A stretch of 64,000 bases of DNA from Aegilops tauschii subsp. strangulata. Taxonomy: Eukaryota; Streptophyta; Magnoliopsida; Poales; Poaceae. The position numbers and the translations under genes were made by a program. How positions within the stretch are numbered: position 1 is the first letter of the stretch; each line of letters opens with the position of its first letter. The stretch spans positions 87,569,322 through 87,633,321 of the forward strand of contig NC_053035.3 in assembly GCF_002575655.3 (NCBI RefSeq), read 5' to 3'. A model generated the notes under the pieces. That model worked only from the letters and a program-made list of their open reading frames with translations. It ran no database searches and was not told where the DNA came from. This document shows, in pieces, positions 45,577-58,254 of this stretch.

Positions 45577-46120
45577 TAGTGTTTAATTAAGCTACTTCTG
45601 TTTGCTATTGTTTTATTATGCAATGAACCTACTTTAAATGTGTGTTTACGATGAATTTTGCGGGCTAATTTGAGCTATTGAGGATATGACTTTTAAGGGA
45701 AGGCCTAAGTGCAAAACATAATAATCAATCCTTCAATTTTAGGGGATTAAATGATAGGGGAAGAGCTAGAGATGCTCTTATGCGTACCTAAGTCCATATT
45801 CAAGTTAACCAATAAAGAAAGGGCCATATATGTAAAATGTCCTCTCTGTGGTATGCAGGGGGTGCAACGCGGCATCCGGAGAAGGCCTACTGAAGTGATA
45901 ACCCAATAAAAATTAAACTAACCCCACTATAAACCAATTTATCTATTTTTGAATACGAAACTGATGAACGCCGCTTCTATATATGTGCTAGTTCATAGGG
46001 GCAAGATTTGGCTTCTTATGCCCAATTTAGGGGGGGTGTTAAATTCTACATTCACGGCTATTTGGTGGGTGGTATTTTTATCTTAAAAAACATCCTTCAT
46101 TTGACAAGGGCGAATGAGAG
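45577..46120. other. Intergenic AT-rich sequence
   Basis: No gene. A segment at 45760-45782 (gagctagagatgctctta) looks like a DNA-transposon end, but no partner end was found. Confidence 0.35.
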
Positions 46121-46260
46121 GGACACGGGTGACTCCCGCGGTGACCGGCGCGTCCCGGGAGGCCGCCTCCGGCGCCCCTAGCGGGCGAGTCGGCGACAGG
46201 TTCTAGTCGCTCGCGGAGACTGACAACAAGGACGATGAGGACGGAGAGATCACCGGCGGT

Positions 46261-46981
46261 TTGCCAGAGTTGTCTTCATCAACACCTTCGGATGTGATCT
46301 CCGAGGCCTTCAACTCAGGTTATTCGGAGGAGGACGTTGCTACAATTGTCGATGCTGTGGTTCCAAGTGATGATCCGGCACAACAAGGATTACGATCTAA
46401 AGACAAGATTGAGTTGGTTCACCGGATAGTTCACCGGAGAATGGCGCCGTCCGCGATCCGGCCATGGAAGGGTCCGATTCCCAAGGTATGTCTTGCGCCA
46501 ATTACTTTATCAGATTTCTGGTTGTCGGATTCTTGGACAAGAGTTACAAGAAAGAAGAAGAGGAATGGCCAGTGGCCGTCGGGGCGGCTGAGATCCAGGC
46601 GGCCAGGCAATCATGTTTGAATCACCTATTGGGCCAAATTGGGCCTGCGGTTGATAGGGCCGGTACGGAATCAGACACGACTAGGTATGTGGCCCAGCAT
46701 GCGATCCCCGTAACGGAGCCTTCCTACATGATTCCTGCCTCATCGCGAGACGATCGTCTGGCTATAGCGATCGATCCACCTCCGCCCCAGACCGCTAGGG
46801 TTCGAAGTACAGTCACTCCCGGTTTTCCTTCGCTCGGTGTCGGGCGCGCCGCTAGGAGAACCAGCCCGCCGGGTGACGCCATGGCGGGGCGTGGAAATCT
46901 GCCGCCAAGCAAGCAAGGGGCTGCGCCCCCGGCACCGACTCCAGCAAGAGCTAACGTGGCCTCGGACCTGGGCCGGGCAGC
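46261..46981 (+). pseudogene. LINE ORF1, N-terminal part
   Basis: Frame one covers 46261-46620 (SEEDVATIVDAVVPSDD; LVHRIVHRRMAPSAIRPWKG), a pattern I recognise from N-termini of grass LINE ORF1 proteins. A second frame (46464-46981) becomes the longer one after about 46560, so there is a frameshift. The frame is then cut by the Athila-like LTR. No clear initiating ATG. Confidence 0.6.
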
Positions 46982-48553
46982 TGCTACCTCTTGAGCACTG
47001 CGTTGGTTTTCCCTTGAAGAGGAAAGGGTGATGCAGTAAAGTCGCATAAGTATTTCCCTCAGTTTTTGAGAACCAAGGTATCAATCCAGTAGGAGGCCAC
47101 GCACGAGTCCCTCGCACCTACACAAACAAATAAAATCCTCGCAACCAACGCAAAGGGGTTGTCAATCCCTTCACAGTCACTTACGAAAGTGAGATCTGAT
47201 AGATATGATAAGATAATATTTTTGGTATTTTTATGATAAAGATGTAAAGTAAAATAAAAGGCAATAAAAATAGCTAAGTGTTGGAAGATTAATATGATGG
47301 AAAATAGACCCCGGGGCCATAGGTTTCACTAGTGGCTTCTCTCGAGAGCATAAGTATTACGGTGGGTAAACAAATTACTGTTGAGCAATTGACAGAACTG
47401 AGCATAGTTATGAGAATATCTAGGTATGATCATGTATATAGGCATCAAGTCCTCGACAAGTAGACCGACTCCTGCCTGCATCTACTACTATTACTCCACA
47501 CATCGACCGCTATCCAGCATGCATCTAGAGTATTATGTTCAAAAGAACAGAGTAACGCTTTAAGTAAGATGACATGATGTAGAGGGACAAACTCATGCAA
47601 TATGATATAAACCCCATCTTGTTATCCTCGATGGTAACAATACAATACGTGCCTTGCTGCCCCAACTGTCACTGGGAAAGGACACCGCAAGATTGAACCC
47701 AAAGCTAAGCACTTCTCCCATTGCAAGAAAGATCAATCTAGTAGGCCAAACCAAACTGATAATTCGAAGAGACTTGCAAAGATAACCAATCATACATAAA
47801 AGAATTCAGAAGATTCAAATATTGTTCATAGATAAAGTTGATCATCAACCCACAATTCATCGGTCTCAACAAACACACCGCAAAAGAAGATTACATCGAA
47901 TGGATCTCCACGAGAATCGTGGAGAACTTTGTATTGAGATCCAAAGAGAGAGAATAAGCCATCTAGCTAATAACTATGGACCCGAAGGTCTGAGGTAAAC
48001 TACTCACACATCATCGGAGAGGCTATGGTGTTGATGTAGAAGCCCTCCGTGATCGATGCCCCCTCCGACGGAGCTCCGGAAAAGGGCCCAAGATGGGATC
48101 TCACGGGTATAGAAGGTTGCGACGGTGGAATTAGGTTTTTGGCTCCGTATCTGGTAGTTTGGGGGTACGTAGGTATATATAGGAGGAAGAAGTACGTCGG
48201 TGGAGCAACGTGGGCCCCACGAGGGTGGAGGGCGCGCCCGGGGGGGTAGGCGCGCCCCCCTACCTCGTGCCCTCATGGTTGCTTTCTTGACGTAGGGTCC
48301 AAGTCCTCTGGATCACGTTCGTTCCAAAAATCACGTTCCCGAAGGTTTCATTCCGTTTGGACTCCGTTTGACGTTCTTTTTGTGCGAAACTCTGAAATAG
48401 GCAAAAAAAACATCAATTCTGGGCTGGGCCTCCGGTTAATAGGTTAGTCCCAAAAATAATATAAAAGTGTATAATAAAGCCCATTAATGTCCAAAACAGA
48501 ATATAATATAGCATGGAACAATAAAAAATTATAGATACGTTGGAGACGTATCA
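46982..48553 (-). repeat. 3' LTR of the Athila-like element (left copy)
   Basis: Near-identical to the split right copy. Contains a minus-strand TATA stretch (complement of tatatatagg at 48173-48182). Confidence 0.92.
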
Positions 48554-51303
48554 AGCATCCCCAAGCTTAATTCCTGCTCGTCCTCGAGTAGGTAAATGAT
48601 AAAAACAGAATTTTTGATGTGGAATGCTACTTGGCATAATTTCAATGTAATTCTCTTAATTTTGGTATGAATATTCAGATCCGAAAGATTCAAGACAAAA
48701 GTTTAATATCGACATAAAAATAATAATACTTCAAGCATACTAACTAAGTAATTATGTCTTCTCAAAATAACATGGCCAAAGAAAGTTATCCCTACAAAAT
48801 CATATAGTCTGGCTATGCTCTATCTTCACCACACAAAGTATTTAAATCATGCACAACCCTGATGACAAGCCAAGCAATTGTTTCATACTTTTGATGTTCT
48901 CAAAAAATTTCAATCTTCACGCAATACATGAGTGTGAGCCATGGACATAGCACTATATGTGGAATAGAATGGTGGTTGTGGAGAAGACAAAAAAGGAGAA
49001 GATAGTCTCACATCAACTAGGCGTATCAACGTGCTATGGAGATGCCCATTAATAGATATCAATGTGAGTGAGTAGGGATTGCCATGCAACGGATGCACTA
49101 GAGCTATAAGTATATGAAAGCTCAACAAAAGGAACTAAGTGGGTGTGCATCCAACTCGCTTGCTCACGAAGACCTAGGGCATTTTGAGGAAGCCCATCAT
49201 TGGAATATGCAAGCCAAGTTCTATAATGAAAAATTTCCCACTAGTATATGAAAGTGACAACATAGGAGACTCTCTATCATGAAGATCATGGTGCTACTTT
49301 GAAGCACAAGTGTGGTAAAAGGATAGTAACATTGTCCCTTCTCTCCTTTTCTCTCATTTTTTTCATTTGGGACCTTTCTCTTTTTTTTATGGCCACTCTT
49401 ATTTTTTTATTTAGTCCGGAGTCTCATCCCGACTTGTGGGGGAATCATAGTCTCCGTCATCCTTTCCTCACTTGGGAAAATGCTCTAAAAATGATGACCA
49501 TCACACTTTTATTTACAACTCAACAATTACAACTCAATACTTAGAACAAAATATGACTCTATGTGAATGCCTCCGGCGGTATACCGGGATATGCAATGAA
49601 TCAAGAGTGACATGTATGAAAGAATTATGAACGGTGGCTTTGCCACAAATACAATGTCTACTACATGATCATGCAAAGCAATATGACAATGATGGAGCGT
49701 GTCATAATAAACGGAACGGTGGTAAGTTGCATGGCAATATATCTCGGAATGGCTATGGAAATACCATGATAGGTAGGTATGGTGGCTGTTTTGAGGAAGG
49801 TATATGGTGGGTGTATGATACCGGCGAAAAGTGCGCGGTATTAGAGAGGCTAGCAATGGTGGAAGGAAGAAAGTGCGTATAATCCATGGACTCAACATTA
49901 GTCATAAAGAACTCATATACTTATTGCAAAAATTTACAAGTTATCGAAGCAAAGTATTACGCGCATGCTCCTAGGGGATAGATTGGTAGGAAAAGACCAT
50001 CGCTCGTCCCCGACCGCCACTCATAAGGAAGACAATCAATAAATAAATCATGCTCCGACTTCACCACATAACGGTTCACCATACGTGCATGCTACGGGAA
50101 TCACAAACTTTAACATAAGTATTTCTCAAATTCAAAACTACTCAACTAGCATGACTCTAATATCACCATCTTCATATCTCAAAACAATTATCAAGTATCA
50201 AACTTCTCATAGTATTCAACACACTCATAAGATTTTTTTTTACTAATCTTGAATGCCTATCATAATTAAAGAAAATTACCACGCTGTTTTGTAGGACTCT
50301 CAAAATAATCTAAGTGAAGCATGAGAGAACAATGGTTTCTATAAAACAAATCCACCACCGTGCTCTAAAAGATATAAGTGAAGCACTAGAGCAAAAACTA
50401 TATAGCTCAAAAGATATAAGTGAAGCACATACAGTATTCTAACAATTTCCGAATCATGTGTGTATCTCTCAAAAGGTGTGTAAAACAAGGATGATTGTGG
50501 CTAACTAACAAATAAAGACTCAAATAATACAAGACGCTCCAAGCAAAACACATATCATGTGGTGAATAAAAATATAGCTCCAAGTAAAGTTACCGATGGA
50601 AGTAGACGAAAGAGGGGATGCCTTCCGGGGCATCCCCAAGCTTTGGCTTTTAGGTGTCCTTAGATTATCTTGGGGTGCCATGGGCATCCCCAAGCTTAGG
50701 CTCTTGCCACTCCTTGTTCCATAATCCATCAAATCTTTTACCCAAAACTTGAAAACTTCACAACACAAAACTTAACAGAAAATCTCGTGAGCTCCGTTAG
50801 CGAAAGAAAACAAAACACCACTTCAAGGTACTGTAATGAACTCATTCTTTATTTATATTGGTGTTAAACCTACTGTATTCCAACTTCTCTATGGTTTATA
50901 AACTATTTTACTAGCCATAGATTCATCAAAATAAGTAAACAACACACGAAAAAACAGAATCTGTCAAAAGCAGAACAGTCTGTAGCAATCTGATACTAAC
51001 GCAAACTTCTGGAACTCCAAAAATTCAGCCAAAATAGGAAGACCTAGACAATTTGTTTATTGATCAGAAGCAATTGGAATCAATATTTTATCACGTTCTG
51101 GTGATTTTTAACTATCATCCAAGAAGATCCTATATGTTAAACTTGGCACAAACACTAATTAAAACATAAAAACAAATCTAACTAGAGGCTAGATCAAATA
51201 TTTATTCCTAAACAGAAGCAAAAAGCAAAAAATAAAATTGGGTTGCCTCCCAACAAGCGCTATCGTTTAACGCCCCTAGCTAGGCATAATAGCAAGGATA
51301 GAT
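48554..51303 (-). other. Non-coding interior of the Athila-like element
   Basis: About 2.75 kb, AT-rich, without supported coding sequence. It has PPT-like minus-strand motifs aagcttggggatgc at 48553-48571 next to the LTR and again near 50630-50645 and 50688-50702. Confidence 0.75.
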
Positions 51304-52116
51304 CTAGGTATTGCCATCTTTGGTAGGCAATTCTTCAGTGAGACATCTATCACCCTTAGGAGTTTCTTTCTTTTTATTAATTATCAAACTTCTAGGCACA
51401 AAATTGAAAAATTCATTTGTAGCAAATGGTTCCTTAATGATAGCAAAAAGATTGGGATGAATACTTATAGATTTGAGATCCGCAGTTTCCTTACTAGAGG
51501 ATTCACCCTTATTTTTAGGAACATACATAAGCTTGGCAATTTTAGTTGGAGGACTTGGAGTATTCTTTACAGAAGAAAAAGCGGTTCCCAAGTTGGTAAT
51601 GATACCCTCAAGTTTATCGATTCTAGTGGAATCCTGATTTATTCTTTCATTAACTATGGGTTCCTTCTCCTTAATATTTTTCAAAGTGACTCCTACTTTA
51701 GATCCATATTGGGTAATTTGGTTGTGGATCTTTTTATCCAAATTTTCAATTAACTCTACGGTAGCAACTTTATTTTCAATAATTTCAAGTCTTTGCATTA
51801 CATGCTCCAAAGTTAACATAGTTCCATTAACCAAAAGAGGGGGTGAGCCAAACAAATCTATCATAGCATTATAAGAATCAAAAGTATGGCTACCCAAGAA
51901 ATTTCCTCCGGTAATGGTATCAAGGATATATCTGTACCAAGGAGTAGTGCCTACATAAAAATTGCGGAGAAGAACGGAAGTAGATTGCTTCCTGGTAGAT
52001 CTATTTTGAGCATTGCAAATTCTATACCAAGCGTCTTTTAGATTTTCTCCTTCCCTTTGCTTAAAATTAAGAACTTCATTCTCGGGAGACAACGGAGAAG
52101 ATAGGGGACTAGCCAT
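51304..52116 (-). CDS. Gag-like protein of the Athila-like element
   Basis: 270 residues, intact frame. I chose the ATG at 52114-52116 (MASPLSSPLSPENEVLNFKQ); the frame extends upstream but that part is leader-like. The N-terminal half has a capsid-type pattern (REGENLKDAWYRICNAQNRS; LLRNFYVGTTPWYRYILDTI). The rest has a heptad-like coiled coil (VMQRLEIIENKVATVELIEN). It lacks a zinc knuckle and is shorter than Athila Gag, so it looks C-terminally reduced. It may bind the element's RNA or help it use particles of an autonomous relative; this is inference. Confidence 0.7.
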   Translation of the reverse strand: MASPLSSPLSPENEVLNFKQREGENLKDAWYRICNAQNRSTRKQSTSVLLRNFYVGTTPWYRYILDTITGGNFLGSHTFDSYNAMIDLFGSPPLLVNGTMLTLEHVMQRLEIIENKVATVELIENLDKKIHNQITQYGSKVGVTLKNIKEKEPIVNERINQDSTRIDKLEGIITNLGTAFSSVKNTPSPPTKIAKLMYVPKNKGESSSKETADLKSISIHPNLFAIIKEPFATNEFFNFVPRSLIINKKKETPKGDRCLTEELPTKDGNT

Positions 52117-52276
52117 GATGACAAGCAAGCGAAAAAGAGGCGAACGGAAAAGAGAGGGCGAATAAAACAGCAAGGGTGAAGTGGGGGAGAGGAAAACGAG
52201 AGGCAAATGGCAAATAATGTAATGCGGGAGATAAGGGTTTGTGATGGGTACTTGGTATGTTGACTTTTGCGTAGAC

Positions 52277-52294
52277 TCCCCGGCAACGGCGCCA
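52277..52294 (-). other. Primer binding site of the Athila-like element (tRNA-Asp type)
   Basis: Minus-strand TGGCGCCGTTGCCGGGGA, 11 bases from the LTR, matching the 3' end of plant tRNA-Asp. Confidence 0.9.
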
Positions 52295-52305
52295 GAAATC
52301 CTTCT

Positions 52306-55300
52306 TGCTACTTCTTGAGCACTGCGTTGGTTTTCCCTTGAAGAGTAAAGGGTGATGCAGTAAAGTAGCGTAAGTATTTCCCTCAGTGTTTGAGAACCAA
52401 GGGATCAATCCAGTAGGAGGCCACGCACGAGTCCCTCGCACCTACACAAACAAATAAAAGCCTCGCAACCAACGCAATAAAGGGGTTGTCAATCCCTTCA
52501 CGGTCACTTACGAAAGTGAGATCTGGTAGATATAATAAGATAATATTTTTGGTATTTTTATGATAAAGATGCAAAGTAAAATAAAAGGTTATAAAATAGC
52601 TAAGTGTTGGAAGATTAATATGATGGAAAATAGACCCGGGGGCCATAGGTTTCACTAGTGGCTTCTCTCGAGAGCATAAATATTACGGTGGGTAAACAAA
52701 TTACTGTTGAGCAATTGACAGAATTGAGCATAGTTATGAGAATATCTTGAAGGAAATATGCCCTAGAGACAATAATAAAGTTATTATTTATTTCCTTATT
52801 CTCATGATAAATGTTTATTATTCATGCTAGAATTGTATTAACCGGAAACGTAATACATGTGTGAATACATAGACAAACAGAGTGTCACTAGTATGCCTCT
52901 ACTTGACTAGCTCGTTGATCAAAGATGGTAATGTTTCCTAGCCATTGACATGAGTTGTCATTTGATTAACGGGATCACATCATTAGGAGAATGATGTGAT
53001 TGACTTGACCCATTCCGTTAGCTTAGCACTCGATCGTTTAGTATGTTGCTATTGCTTTCTTCATGACTTATAAATGTTCCTATGACTATGAGATTATGCA
53101 ACTCCCATTTACCGGAGGAACACTTTGTGTGCTACCAAATGTCACAACGTAAATGGGTGATTATAAAGGTGCTCTACAGGTGTCTCCGAAGGTACTTGTT
53201 GGGTTGGCGTATTTCGAGATTAGGATTTGTCACTCCGATTGTCGGAGAGGTATCTCTGGGCCCACTCGGTAATGCCCATCACTTAAGCCTTGCAAGCATT
53301 GCAACTAATGAGTTAGTTGCGGGATGATGTATTACGGAACGACTAAAGAGACTTGCCAGTAACGGGATTGAACTAGGTATTGAGATACCGACGATCGAAT
53401 CTCGGGCAAGTAACATACGGATGACAAAGGGAACAACGTATGTTGTTATGCGGTTTGACCGATAAAGATCTTCGTAGAATATGTGGGAGCCAATATGATC
53501 ATCCAGGTTCCACTATTGGTTATTGACCGGAGATGTGTCTCGGTCATGTCTACATAGTTCTCGAACCCGTAGGGTCCGCACGCTTAAAGTTCGATGACGG
53601 TTATATTATGAGTTTATGTGATTTGATGTACCGAAGGTAGTTCGGAGTCCCGGATGAGACCGGAGACATGACGAGGAGTCTCGAAATGGTCGAGACGTAA
53701 AGATCGATATATTGGACGACTATATTCGGACATCGGAAAGGTTCCGAGTGGTTCGGGTATTTTTCGGAGTACCGGGGAGTTACGGGAATACGGGAGAAGA
53801 AGTATATGGGCCTTATTGGGCTTTAGGGGAGAGGGAGAGGCAGGCCGCCCCCCCCAATTGACTAGTCCGAATTGGACTAGGGGGAGGGGTGGCGCCCCCT
53901 CCTTCCTTCTCTTCCCTCTTCCCTTTCCTTGACTCCTACTCCTACTACTTGGAAGGGGGGAATCCTACTCCCGGTGGGAGTAGGACTCCTCCAGGGCGCG
54001 CCATAGGGCCGGCCCTCTCCCCCCTCCTCCACTCCTTTATATACATGGCCAGGGGGCACCCCATAGACACAACAATTGATCTCTTGATCTCTTAGCCGTG
54101 TGCGGTGCCCCCCTCCGCCATAATCCACCTCGATAATATCATAGCGGTGCTTAGGTGAAGCCCTGCGTCGGTAGAACATCATCAGCGTCACCACGCCGTC
54201 GTGCTGACGGAACTCTCCCTCAAAGCTCGGCTGGATCGGAGTTCGAGGGATGTCATCGAGCTGAACGTGTGCTGAACTCGGAGGTGCCGTGCGTTCGGTG
54301 CTTGATTGGTCGGATCGTGAAGACGTACGACTACATCAACCGTGTTGTGCTAACGCTTTCGCTTTCGGTCTACGAGGGTACGTGGACAACACTCTCCCCT
54401 CTCGTTGCTATGCATCACCATGATCTTGCCTGTGCGTAGGATTTTTTTGAAATTACTACGTTCCCCAACATATCTAGGTATGATCATGTATACAGGCATC
54501 ACGTGCGCGACAAGTAGACCGACTCCTGCCTGCATCTACTACTATTACTCCACACATCGACCGCTATCCAGCATGCATCTAGAGTATTAAGTTCAAAAGA
54601 ACAGAGTAACGCTTTAAGTAAGATGACATGATGTAGAGGGATAAACTCATGCAATATGATATAAACCCCATCTTGTTATCCTCGATGGCAACAATACAAT
54701 ACGTGCCTTGCTGCCCCTACTTTCACTGGGAAAGGACACCGCAAGATTGAACCCAAAGCTAAGCACTTCTCCCATTGCAAGAAAGATCAATCTAGTAGGC
54801 CAAACCAAACTGATAATTCGAAGAGACTTGCAAAGATAACCAATCATACATAAAAGAATTCAGAAGATTCAAATATTGTTCATAGATAAACTTGATTATA
54901 AACCCACAATTCATCGGTCTCAACAAACACACCGCAAAAGATGATTACATCGAATAGATCTCCACGAGAATCGTGAAGAACTTTGTATTGAGATCCAAAG
55001 AGAGAGAAGAAGCCATCTAGCTAATAACTATGGACCCGAAGGTCTGAGGTAAACTACTCACACATCATCGGAGAGGCTATGGTGTTGATGTAGAAGCCCT
55101 CCGTGATCGATGCCCCCTCCCGCGGAGCTCCGGAAAAGGCCCCAAGATGAGATCTCACGGGTACAGAAGGTTGCGGCGGTGGAATTAGGTTTTTGGCTCC
55201 GTATCTGGTAGTTTGGGGTACGTAGGTATATATAGGAGGAAGAAGTACGTCGGTGGAGCAACGTGGGCCCCACGAGGGTGGAGGGCGCGCCCAGGGGGTA

Positions 55301-55603
55301 GGCACGCCCCCCTACCTCGCGCCCTCCTGGTTGCTTTCTTGACGTAGGGTCCAAGTCCCCTGGATCACGTTCGTTCCAAAAATCACGTTCCCGAAGGTTT
55401 CATTCCGTTTGGACGCCGTTTGATATTCTTTTTCTGCGAAACTCTGAAATAGGCAAAAAACAGCAATTCTGGGCTGGGCCTCCGGTTAATAGGTTAGTCC
55501 CAAAAATAATATAAAAGTGTATAATAAAGCCCATTAATGTCCAAAACAGAATATAATATAGCATGGAACAATCAAAAATTATAGATACGTTGGAGACGTA
55601 TCA
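52306..55603 (-). repeat. 5' LTR of the Athila-like element, split by a solo LTR
   Basis: LTR parts are 52306-52747 and 54476-55603. Joined in order they match 46982-48553. Confidence 0.92.
52748..54470 (+). repeat. Solo LTR of an Angela/WIS/BARE-type copia element
   Basis: 1,723 bp, TGAAGGAAATATGCCC...CCCCAACA, flanked by target duplication tatct (52743-52747 and 54471-54475). It matches the LTR at 58255-59961. No internal sequence remains, so unequal recombination between LTRs removed it. A TATA motif (tttatataca) lies near 54037. Confidence 0.95.
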
Positions 55604-57525
55604 GCCATCGTGAGACAGCCGGAGGCGTCGACTGGCCAGGCCGCCGGGCGGGGCGGCGACTTTGTCACCGGGCAGAGCGATGCCCAAGCCGCTGAGTGGG
55701 ACGGCGCCCAGGTCGCAGGGCGGGGTGGTGCCCCGGTTGGCCCTGTTGCCGGGCGGGGCAGTTCCCCTGTCGCCGGGCGAGGCAATGGTCCTGGTCGTGA
55801 TGGCTGTGGCGGCGTTGGACGGAACTACGATGGTGAAGGCTTCCGTTACAACCGATATGGACAGTGGGTTATGATGGATACAATGCGTACGGCGAGGGAC
55901 AACACCGTGGCTCTTCGTCGGGTGGTGGACGTGGTTCTGGATGGTACAATGGCGGCGGAGCGGGACACGGTTTTCAAGGTCCTCCCGGCAATTTCGTCGA
56001 AGGGGTGGCCGGCCCAACAAACACGTATAACGGGGGAGCTCACCGTACTTTCCTAGGCGAGAGAGGAGGGGGTCGGCGCCCGCCTCCACCATGGCCTCCT
56101 CCATCGCCTGTTGCTACGGCCGAAGTGGCACATGCCGAACCTGTTGCTACTGTGCAGATGGTCGCGCCTGCTCTTCCCAAGGTGGCTGTAGACACAGTCC
56201 GGGCCTTGGCAGCTGTCAGCATTCCGGTGACCAGTACTGCGGTTGTTAAGGTCGGTGACGAAGGTTCTGAAAAGGTTCCGGACAAACGTGATGGTGAAAA
56301 GTTATCAAAGTGGGCTATTAAGAAAAAGAAGCTACCGTGTTATAGATGTGGCGAGCCGGGACATTTTGTGGCAGAGTGTACCACAGCATTATGTGATTAT
56401 TGTTGTAGATCACAACATACAACCGGTGAGTGTCCGCTACTTTCTGGCCCCAAGCCGGTGGTCAATATCTATGGAGTTTGCTGTCAGGAGCCTATGTTTT
56501 TTGAGTCACCTGATGTGGCACCTGTGACACATGTGCAAGAGAGCTCCTTCCCCGCTGTTGTCAAGGTTACCAATGGAATTTTGACAGAGGCACAGATTGT
56601 GCGACAGTTTCAGGACTTAGTACCAGGCAACCACCAGTGGGACCTTGCCAAGTTGGAGGCCCAGACTTACAAGGTTGATTTTCCCATTAAGGAGGATCAA
56701 TTGCATGCCCTTAAGTTTGGCATGTGCAAAGTACAGAGTACAAATATTATCTTGGCCTTTGATGAGTGGAAGGAGAAGGACCCCGAGGGTACACCTTTAG
56801 AGAAGGTTTGGGTTCGCTTCTATGGTGCACCATGCAAATATATTAATCACTTCTTGGTAGCTTGGAGTTTGGGTTCTATCATCGGTAAGACGGAACAGGT
56901 TGACATGCCTTTTACTCGGGCACACGGAGCAGCGAGTTTACTTGTCAGTGTAGTCAGTTTGGAGTTCGTACCGGATGTGGTCAAGTGGACGCGTGCCGGG
57001 GTCACATACGTGCTTGAGCTTGAGATTGAGGATACACTGACACCTCAGGAGGGAGATGAGATTCAGGACATGAATACGACTGAGGGTGATGGTGCACCCG
57101 GGAATCAGGACAAGGGGCCTGGGAGCACACCACGGGAGCCAGCTAAGGGGCCGGCGTCGCAGGGTACGGCAGATACATCCGCCAAGGAGGCGCCTTCTTC
57201 CATGACACCGATGAACTCACTTCGGTTTGGCTCTTTTATAGCGCGGTCTGCACCTAGTCAGTTATGGAGTAACCGAGTTGAGGTGGATGATCCAGAGGAA
57301 CTTGAGTTACCGCCAGTGATGCCCCCTGCTGTTGGTCTGCATACATCTCCGAGGGTTGATTCCAGGCCACAGGACCCGCCGGGCAGTGCTATACCGTTGG
57401 TGTGTGTGTGTGTGGGGGGGGGGGGTGGTGGGCAGGAGGCCCGCAGCCCCAGCCCACCAGCAGCGGTTCCTAGTCCTATGGGGGAGGGGCGCGGGCTGGA
57501 GGCCCGCGGCGTCCTCTCACCATAG
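55604..57525 (+). pseudogene. LINE ORF1, C-terminal part with zinc knuckles and DUF4283-like domain
   Basis: A Gly/Arg-rich N-terminal stretch (RGG-like) in one frame changes to the main frame near 55870. That frame runs to 57525. Two CCHC knuckles lie at 56338-56379 ([14 protein letters not shown]) and 56391-56432 ([14 protein letters not shown]). The following part (56570-57030) resembles the DUF4283 RNA-binding-type domain of plant LINE ORF1 ([32 protein letters not shown]). The order, knuckles before DUF4283, is worth noting. ORF1 would bind the LINE RNA. Confidence 0.8.
57400..57425 (+). repeat. (GT)n(G)n low-complexity tract in the LINE
   Basis: Alternating GT then a run of about twelve G. 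Likely slippage site; after it the ORF1 frame turns into repetitive Gly/Pro/Arg codons without domain. Confidence 0.9.
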
Positions 57526-58254
57526 GGAAGTCCCGGGCGGCACGGCCAGGAGCGCGGGCAGGAGGCCCGCAAATCTTCTTCTCCGACGTCGTCTCCACGC
57601 CGCGCTGACGGCTTGGGGGGATGAGACTGTTGAGCAGGTGGCTCCATGATCTCCTTCTCCCATTACTTTGGCTAGGGATACCCGCTCGACCGCGCCTTAC
57701 CCCTCTCCACCGGCAATTAGGGAAGGGCGCTAGAGCGGGGACCACACGCCTCAGGAGAGGACTACGGAGGAGCTTGTCGCTTTCGGTGGCATTTCGGATC
57801 CGCTCACGGCTGGCAGGCATGTCAACAGTCGGATCCAGGGACAGCCAGACGCTGATGACCTGCAGTTAGCGCGCGCCAAGAGGGCGACCATGCTTCGAGA
57901 TGTCGAGGCAACTACAGGTATGTCTTTTGATAAGAGTTGTTCAATTATGCATTTCACCGAGCATGAAATTATTGATAAGGCAAACGACTTAGGAGTTACT
58001 TTGGGTTCAAATGAAAAAGAGATAGCAAAATCTGTTAATGATCTTTTAGAGTTAGAAGCAGAGCGGGCTTCTGAAATAATTCGAAACCTCGCATCAGTTA
58101 AACCTATGAATGACGATGACATGAACAATCTAGGAATTGTAGCCCTTGAAAGCATTTGTAATAATCTCTTACCTAGTGAGGAGGCCGAAGATGAGGAGGG
58201 GTCAGAGAATACGGACACTATAGAGCCTCTAATGATGGAGGGCACTGTCCCGTG
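57526..58254 (+). pseudogene. LINE sequence at the end of ORF1 or between ORF1 and ORF2
   Basis: 57526-57889 shows no reliable frame. From 57890 a frame reads MSFDKSCSIMHFTEHEIIDK, then SVNDLLELEAERASEIIRNL, a segment I know from the C-terminal end of grass LINE ORF1/leading part of ORF2 proteins. The Angela-type LTR interrupts it at 58255. Confidence 0.55.

Larger units (their letters stand above)
46982..55603 (-). mobile_element. Athila-like Ty3-gypsy element without pol (non-autonomous), minus orientation
   Basis: LTRs 46982-48553 (1,572 bp) and 52306-55603 (1,570 bp without the inserted solo LTR). In sense direction they begin TGATACGTCTCC. A tRNA-Asp primer site lies inside the right LTR. 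The interior of 3.75 kb holds one Gag-like frame and no protease, RT, RNase H or integrase. Length without the nested insert is about 6.9 kb. LTR type fits the large Triticeae Athila-related families (Fatima/WHAM/Sabrina group). Flanking 5-mers (gcagc at 46977, gccat at 55604) do not match, so no target duplication is seen. Confidence 0.85.
46121..58254 (+). mobile_element. L1-type LINE, 5' part with ORF1, split by an Athila-like element and cut by an Angela-type element
   Basis: LINE sequence spans 46121-46981, 55604-58254. It holds ORF1 (Gag-like, zinc knuckles) but no ORF2 RT before the Angela-type insertion at 58255; ORF2 may resume beyond the window. The 5' start is approximate (GC-rich leader from about 46121). 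Confidence 0.75.

Noticed and set aside
46028..46045. gggggggtgttaaatt, like a polypurine tract followed by a copia LTR start
   Set aside because: No LTR, partner or primer site could be found.
55601..56104. Minus-strand 167-residue open frame
   Set aside because: Antisense shadow of the Gly/Arg-rich LINE ORF1.
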